8,531 nucleotides of DNA, from positions 1-8,531 of the forward strand of contig JAFTIV010000003.1 of the NCBI GenBank assembly GCA_017456685.1, given 5' to 3'. The notes beneath the pieces are model-generated. The model did not search any database. It was not told the origin of the DNA and saw nothing but the letters and a program-made list of their open reading frames with translations. Positions 1 through 6,120 of the stretch are shown piece after piece. Each line of letters opens with the position of its first letter. Positions within the stretch are counted from its first letter, which is position 1. The position numbers and the translations under genes are program-made. Origin of the DNA: Clostridia bacterium. Its GTDB lineage: Bacteria; Bacillota; Clostridia; Oscillospirales; CAG-272.

Positions 1-1000
1 CCTCGTTGTAGCAAATAAATGTGTCAAGCAAAAATGGGAAGTAGTGAACATTATATGAGAACATAATGCTCGGTGGAATTTCATACGCATCACCAAAAAT
101 TGACTTGAACTTGTATGCAAGACCTGCATCAATTGTCATTCTACCACCAAGACCACAGTCGCCATAGGTTACAACAGCATCCTCGTCAAGGAGCATTTTT
201 TGGAAGAAGGTAGCAATGCTTTGTATTTTCTCACCCGACAAAAGGTCAATCTCCCCGTTTGAGTAAGAGCGAAGAAGGTCTGCATAAGCAACATAATAGC
301 CAAAGCCGTAGCTCCAATAGCCAGCACCCTCTGTGCAAACGCCATCGTCGCAATAGCCGTCAACATATGTCTGCATATCGTGATTTAGTCTGTCCTTTAC
401 AAGCTCGAAAACATCAGGGCGATTAAGCATAAGAGTACAGCCGACACCACCTGCACAAACGGTGGTCCAGTTGTTCGCCCTGTATTCCCAATGCCATCTT
501 TGCCTAAGGAAGGGCTCTACAATTCGCCTGTCAATTTCAGCATCAATTCTTGCCTTGATAAGCGGATGTAGGCGCTCGTCAAGAAGCCTTCTTATAATAG
601 CAAGAGCCATAGCAATCGTACAAGCATCGAGGTCAAGCTCGGAGTTGTTGTTTTCTGTAATGCTTGGCATATGCGCAGGCAACGCCCACACATAAAGGTC
701 ACAAATTTCATAGATTGTGTCCTGTAAAAGGGTTAGATATTCTTCCTTTTCAGGGTAAATAAGTGAAAGCACCGCACAGGTAAACATTCTATGCTGACGC
801 TGAAAGAAGGTCTTTTGATAAATTGTTCTGTCGCCAACATCGGCAAAGAGCCTAAATTGACTAAACTTAGGAGCTGGAATTTCACCAATACAGTACTCCT
901 CATATGATTTCTCAAGCGCCTTTATTACGGGCTCGAAGGAAGGAATGTCCCTTGCCCTTGTCCAAATGCTTGAGTCGTATTCCTTGTCAAGAATGTTCAT
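1..1000 (-). CDS. Heparinase II/III-like polysaccharide lyase, N-terminal part (runs off left edge)
   Basis: The frame is open from an ATG at 1000 to the window edge, giving 333 residues with no stop. It matches the alpha/alpha-toroid part of heparinase II/III and oligoalginate-lyase-like proteins. Signature stretches seen are WALPAHM (residues 105-111), RANNWTTVCAGGVG (174-187) with the family NNW motif, and EGAGYWSYGFGYY (224-236). Family members beta-eliminate uronate-containing polysaccharides or oligosaccharides. The N-terminus (MNILDKEYDS) is hydrophilic, with no signal peptide or membrane segment, so the protein should act in the cytoplasm on imported oligosaccharides. The start overlaps the upstream isomerase stop as ATGA, with GAGG 8-9 nt upstream, indicating translational coupling. 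The C-terminal beta-sandwich domain expected in this family would lie outside the window. Family placement is fairly secure; the substrate (alginate, heparinoid, other uronan) is unknown. Confidence 0.82.
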   Translation of the reverse strand, partial: MNILDKEYDSSIWTRARDIPSFEPVIKALEKSYEEYCIGEIPAPKFSQFRLFADVGDRTIYQKTFFQRQHRMFTCAVLSLIYPEKEEYLTLLQDTIYEICDLYVWALPAHMPSITENNNSELDLDACTIAMALAIIRRLLDERLHPLIKARIDAEIDRRIVEPFLRQRWHWEYRANNWTTVCAGGVGCTLMLNRPDVFELVKDRLNHDMQTYVDGYCDDGVCTEGAGYWSYGFGYYVAYADLLRSYSNGEIDLLSGEKIQSIATFFQKMLLDEDAVVTYGDCGLGGRMTIDAGLAYKFKSIFGDAYEIPPSIMFSYNVHYFPFLLDTFICYNE

Positions 1001-1800
1001 TTTTCTACCTCGCTCAATATTTTTCTTAGCGCATCAGCCTCAGCTGTAAGAGAGGAAATCTCTCCGTCAGGCATAAATTCAAGGAAGCAAATACGCTCGC
1101 TTGCATTTTCGTCGTTCAAAATTCTTAAATACTCGGTCCACTCGCGAGCTCCGCGCTCATCACTAAGAGAAGCCTTTTCGCCCTTTTCATTCCAGTTGAA
1201 CACATGAACATTTGAAATATAAGGACGAAGAGCCTTAAGAGCCTCAACATTGTATTCAAAGCCTCTTTCGTGATTGGGTTGCCAGTAAAGCCTTAGATTG
1301 TCAGCACCAACCGCCTCAAGGAAACGCAGAGTGTCGTGATAATCGTCAGTTAGAGTTTTCCAATGGCACTCAATAGAAAGAGTTATTCCGTATTTTTTTG
1401 CCTCACGGCAAAGATTTTTTGTTATGGTAACATTTTTGTTAAAGTATTTTTCGCAAAGGAACACATTACAGCCCTTCTTACAGCCACAAAACGGCCAGCC
1501 AAGCCAAACGCGAATTGTTTTTGCAGAAAGCGCCTTGGCAGTTTTTAAAACATATTTAAAGGGCATAGGGAAGTGCTCATCACAATGGTAAATAAGTCCA
1601 AAATATGAGCCGTATGAGGCGCTTTTTAAGCCACTGCCATGCATAAGCCTGCGGATTTCTCTTGCAAGCTTAACCTTGCCCATAGGAGCGTGAACATCTC
1701 CACCCCATTCGATATATTCAAGACCGCTTTCCTTGGTCGCCCTTATAATTTCCTTTGGCGATTTTTTTCTAAACGATATAGAAACTAATCCTGTTTTCAT
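997..1800 (-). CDS. Sugar isomerase/epimerase-like TIM-barrel protein (xylose isomerase-like, PF01261 type)
   Basis: The product is 267 aa, the usual size of single-domain xylose isomerase-like TIM barrels, which interconvert sugars or sugar phosphates using a divalent metal. Likely metal-site residues are E144 (SIECH), H199 (NVHVFNW) and E241 (FLEFMP), at spacings like those of the tagatose-3-epimerase group. The usual Asp of the fourth ligand appears replaced by Gln174 in LYWQPNH. A cysteine cluster, C105-x-C107-x3-C111-x4-C116, is unusual for the family. There is no signal peptide. The gene starts 23 nt after the FAD protein stop, with a modest AGGT-type ribosome binding site, and its stop overlaps the lyase start by 4 nt. 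The context suggests it acts on a product of the lyase or of the upstream oxidoreductases. The fold is well supported; reaction and substrate are not. A C-glycoside deglycosylase alpha-subunit role is conceivable, but no beta-subunit gene is present. Confidence 0.8.
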   Translation of the reverse strand: MKTGLVSISFRKKSPKEIIRATKESGLEYIEWGGDVHAPMGKVKLAREIRRLMHGSGLKSASYGSYFGLIYHCDEHFPMPFKYVLKTAKALSAKTIRVWLGWPFCGCKKGCNVFLCEKYFNKNVTITKNLCREAKKYGITLSIECHWKTLTDDYHDTLRFLEAVGADNLRLYWQPNHERGFEYNVEALKALRPYISNVHVFNWNEKGEKASLSDERGAREWTEYLRILNDENASERICFLEFMPDGEISSLTAEADALRKILSEVEK

Positions 1801-1823
1801 AATTTAACCTGACCTAAAATTGC

Positions 1824-3779
1824 TTAATAGATGTTTTTGTTTTCTCTGTATTCGCGCCAAACATTCTCAAAGAAGCCACCGCCCTCTGGAAGAGGTCTTA
1901 CAGGACGCGCACAGCCACCCATGCTTGATGGCTTATTAAAGGTGATTTCAAAAATTCTATCATTGTACTCGCCACCATCAAGCTCAAAGCGGAAAAGCTC
2001 CTCCATTTTTGCAGGTGTGCTTCCAGCCCTTGATGAATAAATAGCAGAGCCTCTTGATTTTCCACCAGCAAGAGCATAGGTCTTCATAGCCATTGTGTAC
2101 ATCATTTCGCCAATAAGCGCATCTCTTAGACGATATGCAAGCCAAAGCTTAGTTGGCTTATCTACCTTAACCAAGGTGTCAAAATTGTCATAAGCATCAG
2201 TAAACTCGCCAATTGCCTCATCAAATCTTGACGCATCACGGATAGGTCCTGCAACCTCGTCCATAAGACATTGATATTTGCTTGTAAGCTCAGCTACATT
2301 GTCATCATCTCCAAGAATAGCCCTTGTAAGGCTTAGATGCTTAGAGGTAGCCTCGGTAGCAAGAGCGTCAAAGCCCTCAAGCGCAAGCGCGTTTTCGCCG
2401 TGCTTAGATATGTATTGAGCGCATCTCATAGAGCCAACCTGTCCTGCATTGAGCGCACTTCCGCCGGGACGATAAACACCGTGGCTTCCTGCAACCTCAC
2501 CGCAGGCAAAGAGGTGAGCAATATTTGTCTGCCACCACATATCAATATCAACTCCGCCATTGTTGTGCTGAGCGCAAAGAGCAATCTCAAGCATCTCCTT
2601 TTCAAGGTCAACACCCTTAGAGAGATACAAATCATAGGCGGGCATATTCATAAATTGAAGTCTTTCAAGAGGATTTCCAAAGCAAGCGTGCGCGTTTTCA
2701 AGATACTCTCTTGCCTCACTGTCAAGCTTGTCGTATGGAAGCGACTCAAGACCATACGGATTTTTTCTAAAGTCAAGATATACTCGTCTGCCCCTTAGCA
2801 CGCACTCACGGAAAACTAAAAGGTCGATAATAGATGAGCCCTCAAGAACCTTTTTGCAATCAAAAGGCCACTCGTAGCCCTTTTTGAATATTTTAGAAAG
2901 ACAAGTACCGATGTCATCAAAGTACTCGTTCAAAAATTCATACTCATTGCCCTCACTATCAACAGAAACAAAACGAGGAAGCACCTGCATATAGGTTCCT
3001 GATACATTCCATCTTGGAGCGATTGATGCAAGACCATATTGCCATTCTGTAAGGTTTCTGCCCTTAACTCCGGCCTCAAAGGCAACGCCTGAGGCGCCGT
3101 GATGATTGATAGGGTAAACTGTGTTTGAGTAAATACCCGCAGGACCACCTGTTGCCATAACAGTGTTTTCTGCGTTAAAGAGAACAAAACGCTCGTCCTC
3201 GGTGCTTGCTTCCTTGTTAAGACACAATGCACCAACACAGGTGTCGCCATTTTTAATGTATTCAATAACCTGGAGCTTGTTGTAAATCTTAATCTCGCGC
3301 TTCATAGCCTCTCTTTCAAGACATTCGGTCATCATCTTAGAGGTAAGAGGACCAACGCTTGTAGCCCTTGCACGAGGGTCGTGGTCGGTTTTGTAGCCGA
3401 CATATTCGCCAAAGCGGTTTACAGGGAACTCAACTCCAAGCTCGCAAAGGTGCAAAAAGCAGGGAACAGAGAGTGCCGCCTCTGCATATGCAATATCACC
3501 GTCAACGCATTTTCCGTTAAAGAAATCCTGCGCCATTGCCTTAGGACTGTCGGGATAATCCGCACAAAGGTTCATTTTGTAGTAGGTTTGCTTGTCGGAG
3601 CCTGTGTTGCGCGAGGTGCCCATTTTAATGCCCTCTGTAACAATTGCAATGTCGCTAATCCCGTAGTCAGTAAGACGAAGCGCACAGTTGTATCCAGCAG
3701 CTCCTGTGCCTATTATAATGGTATTAAGAGTTACCTTTTTTACCTTAATTCCGTTTATTTCAATAATGCTTTCCTTCAT
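1824..3779 (-). CDS. FAD-dependent oxidoreductase of the fumarate reductase/succinate dehydrogenase flavoprotein family
   Basis: The chosen start gives 651 aa. An N-terminal dinucleotide fold carries GTGAAG (residues 24-29). It is followed by MGTSRNTGSDKQTYYK (53-68), ATSVGPLTSKM (139-149), MATGGPAG (208-215) and the late FAD-contact segment FACGEVAGSHGVYRPGG (424-440) with SALNAGQVG (441-449). This layout fits FAD_binding_2 proteins such as fumarate reductase, L-aspartate oxidase and APS reductase alpha subunits, with length closest to the last. No FMN-binding domain, heme motif, signal peptide or neighbouring ferredoxin gene is seen, so its electron partner is unknown. The ATG at 3815 lies inside a hairpin; the ATG at 3779 has AGAGG 5 nt upstream and leads directly into the fold, so it was chosen. 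It probably oxidises or reduces a small molecule in the cytoplasm as part of this pathway. The family is secure, the substrate unknown. Confidence 0.85.
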   Translation of the reverse strand: MKESIIEINGIKVKKVTLNTIIIGTGAAGYNCALRLTDYGISDIAIVTEGIKMGTSRNTGSDKQTYYKMNLCADYPDSPKAMAQDFFNGKCVDGDIAYAEAALSVPCFLHLCELGVEFPVNRFGEYVGYKTDHDPRARATSVGPLTSKMMTECLEREAMKREIKIYNKLQVIEYIKNGDTCVGALCLNKEASTEDERFVLFNAENTVMATGGPAGIYSNTVYPINHHGASGVAFEAGVKGRNLTEWQYGLASIAPRWNVSGTYMQVLPRFVSVDSEGNEYEFLNEYFDDIGTCLSKIFKKGYEWPFDCKKVLEGSSIIDLLVFRECVLRGRRVYLDFRKNPYGLESLPYDKLDSEAREYLENAHACFGNPLERLQFMNMPAYDLYLSKGVDLEKEMLEIALCAQHNNGGVDIDMWWQTNIAHLFACGEVAGSHGVYRPGGSALNAGQVGSMRCAQYISKHGENALALEGFDALATEATSKHLSLTRAILGDDDNVAELTSKYQCLMDEVAGPIRDASRFDEAIGEFTDAYDNFDTLVKVDKPTKLWLAYRLRDALIGEMMYTMAMKTYALAGGKSRGSAIYSSRAGSTPAKMEELFRFELDGGEYNDRIFEITFNKPSSMGGCARPVRPLPEGGGFFENVWREYRENKNIY

Positions 3780-3784
3780 AATAA

Positions 3785-3789
3785 CCTCT
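3785..3789 (-). promoter_or_regulatory. Ribosome binding site that sets the FAD protein start
   Basis: On the minus strand AGAGG lies 5 nt before the ATG at 3779 and directly after the T-run of the upstream hairpin. The alternative in-frame ATG at 3815 lies inside that hairpin and would add 12 residues before the conserved fold, so the 3779 start is preferred. Confidence 0.7.
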
Positions 3790-3790
3790 T

Positions 3791-3829
3791 TAAAAATCGC
3801 GCTAAGGCTCGGCATAGAGCCTTAGCGCG
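3791..3829 (-). terminator. Intrinsic terminator-like hairpin inside the operon
   Basis: The arms CGCGCTAAGGCTC (3798-3810) and GAGCCTTAGCGCG (3817-3829) pair perfectly over 13 bp around a 6-nt loop. On the minus strand the stem is followed by ATTTTTA (3797-3791), the shape of a rho-independent terminator. It sits 11 nt after the dehydrogenase stop and immediately before the FAD protein ribosome binding site. I see no room for a new promoter between hairpin and start. It may cause partial termination, lowering expression of the three downstream genes, or it may protect the end of a processed transcript. Confidence 0.8.
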
Positions 3830-3840
3830 TTAATTGCTAA

Positions 3841-4593
3841 TCAAAGTCTTTGAATGTGCATACCGCCGTCAACTATAATTGACTGACCGGTTGTGTAGCC
3901 AAGCAAGCCTGAGCAAAGCGCCCAAATAGCCTTAGCACAATCCTCAGGAAGACCCCATCTGCCCATAGGAACAAGACCACCTGCAATGAGGTTGTCATAC
4001 TTTTCCTTAACCTTTTCGGTCATACCTGTAGCGATAATGCCGGGGCAAATTTCGTTTACCGTGATGCCCTCGCCAGCCAAGCGGTCAGCAAAAAGCTTAG
4101 TAATCATAGTAGCGCCTGCCTTTGAAATGCAGTACTCGCCACGACTTGTTGATGAGGTGTAAGCAGAGCAGGACGAAACATTTGCGATATAACCGCGAAT
4201 TCCGTCAACCATTTCCTGCTTGAGCATTTGATTTGCAACGAGCTGTGTAAGGAAAAGAGTTCCCTTTGTATTTATACCCATAACGAAATCATAGCTTTCC
4301 TCTGTCATTTCAAGAATGTCGTTTCTAACCTTAGGAGCAACGCCTGCAACATTTACAAGCGCGTCAACTCTGCCAAACGCATCAAGACAAGCCTTGAGCG
4401 CTTCCGCTCTGTCAGCCTCGCTCGCGAGGTTTCCTGAAACATATTTTACATTAGAAAATTTATCAAACTTATCTCCAACCTTGTCAGTAGGAACAATGTC
4501 CATTGCGAGAATAGCATAGCCCTCGCTCGCGAATTTTTCAACGCACGCGTAGCCAATTCCGCCCGCTGCACCAGTAATCATAGCAACCTTCAT
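3841..4593 (-). CDS. Short-chain dehydrogenase/reductase (SDR), FabG-like, probably NAD-dependent
   Basis: The product is 250 aa, the standard classical SDR length. The cofactor motif TGAAGGIG is at residues 7-14. Asp32 at the end of the second strand favours NAD(H) over NADP(H). NVAG is at 81-84. The catalytic set is N108, S141, Y154 and K158 (YCISK), and the end IIVDGGMH is typical. It would interconvert an alcohol and a ketone on a small cytoplasmic substrate. The start is clear: AAGGAG lies 8 nt upstream and is made from the last codons of the oxidoreductase gene before it, only 5 nt away, so the two are translationally linked. Operon context points to sugar or glycoside catabolism (roles like those of KduD or uronate reductases) rather than fatty acid synthesis, since no fab genes lie beside it. 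Automated annotation may call it 3-oxoacyl-ACP reductase; the true substrate is unknown. Confidence 0.9.
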   Translation of the reverse strand: MKVAMITGAAGGIGYACVEKFASEGYAILAMDIVPTDKVGDKFDKFSNVKYVSGNLASEADRAEALKACLDAFGRVDALVNVAGVAPKVRNDILEMTEESYDFVMGINTKGTLFLTQLVANQMLKQEMVDGIRGYIANVSSCSAYTSSTSRGEYCISKAGATMITKLFADRLAGEGITVNEICPGIIATGMTEKVKEKYDNLIAGGLVPMGRWGLPEDCAKAIWALCSGLLGYTTGQSIIVDGGMHIQRL

Positions 4594-4598
4594 TATTA

Positions 4599-5924
4599 TT
4601 ACTCCTTACCTAAAACGAATTTCTTATAAAGTGGTGCATAAACCTCTTGGTCACGAATAACACAACCAGGGGTACCACCCTTGCATCTCATAATTTCGGT
4701 ACATTTTCCACAGCAAATGCAAAGCTTCTTAGGGTCAAGATTTGCGCCCGAGGTGATAGCATTAGCAACCTCTGGGTATGCAAGAGTTTCACGACCATAG
4801 CCTGCAAAATCAAATTTGCCCTCCTTAACATAACCAGCGGTTACATTAGCGGAAACTGCACCAAGGAACGAAATTCCCGAGCAGATAACAGGCGTACCCT
4901 TAATCTCACCTGCAACCTCGGCAATGCCGTTTAGCATACGCTCAACACCAGCCATAGGATGCTCTGGTGGCTCATATGTGCCCTTAGCGAATGGGCGATT
5001 TACATGTGGATTGAAATATGGATTACCCATTGTAAAGTCAAGCAAATCAATGCCATTTGCAACGAGTATTTTCGAAAGCTCCTTAGCCTCAGTAAGGTCT
5101 GGGGTGATACCCTCACCCTTCTTTACACCAAAGCCATATGGATACTCAAAGCCGTCGTAAATGTTAAGGCGAGAGGTGATGATAAAATCCTTTCCCGTAG
5201 CGATTTTCGCATCCTTAACAGCGGTTGTGAGAAGGCGTGTGCGGTTTTCAAAGCTTCCGCCATATCTTCCCTCGCGCTCGTATGCGCTAAGAAGCTCGCT
5301 AAGAAGATATCTGTGACAGCTCTTAATGTCAGCACCGTCAAAGCCACATTCCTTAGCCCCAATAGCCCCCTTTACAAGCGCTTCCTCAAGAGAATCAAGA
5401 TAATCGTCAGTTACAATTCTTGATTTGTCAATAGGATTGTCCTTTTCAAAAATAGGGTTGTTGTATGCGATAAGAGGAGCAGGGAAACCCTCAGGCTTAG
5501 AATATCTACCCGAGTGAGTCAACTGCATAATAACAACAGGCTCGAAGCCGTTTGTCTTAAGACACTCCTCCTTGATATCGTTTACCATTCTTGCAAAATC
5601 GCTCTTTGTCTTATCTGTTAGGTACATTTGTCTTGGATTTGCACGACCCTCGCCAAGAACAGCAGTAGCCTCAAACCAAATAATACCAGCTCCACCTCTT
5701 GCGAAGCGGAGATATCTTCTTTTTGTAAGCTCGTCAGGCGCACCATCAAGGGTTCCGTCACAGCCCTCCATAGCCTGATATACAATTCTGTTATGTACAG
5801 TCTTAGAGCCAACCTTAATCTCCTCTGCAAGAGGGGAAATGTCCTCTGCATATGGAAAGGATGTGCCCGACTCAGCACATATCTTCAAAAATGCATCCTT
5901 GCTTTGAGCAACAGTATATGCCAT
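4599..5924 (-). CDS. NADH:flavin oxidoreductase / Old Yellow Enzyme family, single barrel with C-terminal cysteine motif
   Basis: The chosen start gives 441 aa. The protein is an FMN-type TIM barrel with MQLTHSGRYSKP (133-144), DIKSCHRYLLSELLS (199-213) and YGGSFENRTR (221-230), hallmarks of Old Yellow Enzymes, which reduce activated C=C bonds. After the barrel, C402, C405, C408 and C421 span the same 19-residue distance as the 4Fe-4S ligands of 2,4-dienoyl-CoA reductase, with the third cysteine one residue earlier; C404 and C414 are extra. The protein stops soon after and lacks the FAD/NAD domains of full-length dienoyl-CoA reductase or BaiCD (about 640-670 aa), so it must receive electrons from another protein if the cluster is real. 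The catalytic region has Lys201 where many homologues have the first His, while His204 is kept. It is the first gene of the minus-strand operon. The substrate is unknown. Confidence 0.85.
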   Translation of the reverse strand: MAYTVAQSKDAFLKICAESGTSFPYAEDISPLAEEIKVGSKTVHNRIVYQAMEGCDGTLDGAPDELTKRRYLRFARGGAGIIWFEATAVLGEGRANPRQMYLTDKTKSDFARMVNDIKEECLKTNGFEPVVIMQLTHSGRYSKPEGFPAPLIAYNNPIFEKDNPIDKSRIVTDDYLDSLEEALVKGAIGAKECGFDGADIKSCHRYLLSELLSAYEREGRYGGSFENRTRLLTTAVKDAKIATGKDFIITSRLNIYDGFEYPYGFGVKKGEGITPDLTEAKELSKILVANGIDLLDFTMGNPYFNPHVNRPFAKGTYEPPEHPMAGVERMLNGIAEVAGEIKGTPVICSGISFLGAVSANVTAGYVKEGKFDFAGYGRETLAYPEVANAITSGANLDPKKLCICCGKCTEIMRCKGGTPGCVIRDQEVYAPLYKKFVLGKE

Positions 5925-5932
5925 ATCTAAAT

Positions 5933-5938
5933 TCCTCC
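5933..5938 (-). promoter_or_regulatory. Ribosome binding site that sets the flavin oxidoreductase start
   Basis: On the minus strand GGAGGA lies 8 nt before the ATG at 5924. A further in-frame ATG at 5954 lies upstream of this site, only about 8 nt from the predicted transcription start and without its own Shine-Dalgarno sequence, so the 5924 start is preferred. Confidence 0.8.
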
Positions 5939-5968
5939 AAATTTTCCAAAGCATTATATATTATAATA

Positions 5969-5997
5969 ATTTTAACATTTTATAATATATTTGTCAA
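5969..5997 (-). promoter_or_regulatory. Sigma-A-type promoter of the minus-strand operon
   Basis: On the minus strand there is a perfect -35 box TTGACA (5997-5992), a 17-nt spacer and the -10 box TAAAAT (5974-5969), preceded by TG in the extended -10 position. Transcription would begin near 5962, giving a leader of about 38 nt before the oxidoreductase start. This is the strongest promoter in the divergent region. Confidence 0.75.
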
Positions 5998-6001
5998 GGG
6001 A

Positions 6002-6013
6002 AATGCGCGCATT
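6002..6013. promoter_or_regulatory. 12-bp perfect palindrome, candidate operator
   Basis: AATGCGCGCATT is its own reverse complement. It lies 4 nt upstream of the leftward -35 box, between the two divergent promoters, a usual position for a repressor or activator site. No regulator gene is in the window, so the binding protein is unknown. Confidence 0.35.
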
Positions 6014-6025
6014 AAACACGCAAGC

Positions 6026-6039
6026 GCGAAAAATTTCGC
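6026..6039. promoter_or_regulatory. Second inverted repeat in the divergent promoter region
   Basis: GCGAAA and TTTCGC form 6-bp arms around two central A bases. The repeat lies close to the midpoint between the two -35 boxes (5992-5997 and 6060-6065), where a dimeric regulator could control both directions. A role is only inferred from position and symmetry. Confidence 0.25.
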
Positions 6040-6059
6040 TGTCAAAATTGCCCAAGCAC

Positions 6060-6088
6060 TTGACAAGAGGTGCATTTTGTGCGAAAAT
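6060..6088 (+). promoter_or_regulatory. Probable promoter of the D-2-hydroxyacid dehydrogenase gene
   Basis: A perfect TTGACA (6060-6065) is followed after 17 nt by GAAAAT (6083-6088), a poor -10 box lacking the usual first T. The predicted start is near 6095, about 26 nt before the ATG. The weak -10 suggests low basal activity or dependence on an activator. Confidence 0.45.
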
Positions 6089-6120
6089 AAGGTTGTAAGC
6101 AAAATCCAAGGAGAACTAAT

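Noticed and set aside
169..366. Minus-strand 65-codon frame within the lyase gene
   Set aside because: It is an out-of-frame shadow of the lyase, whose own frame carries the NNW and EGxGYW motifs.
997..1800. Assignment as a C-glycoside deglycosylase alpha subunit
   Set aside because: The fold is compatible, but the required beta-subunit gene is absent from the window and no specific motif supports it.
2337..2798. Plus-strand 153-codon frame
   Set aside because: It lies wholly opposite the FAD protein coding frame and has no recognisable motif; it is a shadow frame.
3780..3815. Longer start for the FAD protein at 3815
   Set aside because: The ATG is inside the terminator-like stem and adds residues not expected before the FAD fold; the ATG at 3779 has a good ribosome binding site.
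3381..3833. Plus-strand 150-codon frame
   Set aside because: It is antisense to the well-supported FAD protein and ends in the hairpin. Its translation resembles no domain I know.
4417..4432. Inverted repeat CCTCGC / GCGAGG inside the SDR gene
   Set aside because: It has short arms inside conserved coding sequence rich in Ala, Ser and Glu codons, and no T-run follows, so it is probably chance.
4599..5924. Assignment as BaiCD (bile acid oxidoreductase) or 2,4-dienoyl-CoA reductase
   Set aside because: The protein is about 200 residues shorter, lacks the FAD/NAD domains, and no other bai or beta-oxidation genes are nearby.
5925..5954. Longer start for the flavin oxidoreductase at 5954
   Set aside because: It lies upstream of the GGAGGA site and almost at the predicted transcription start, with no Shine-Dalgarno sequence of its own.
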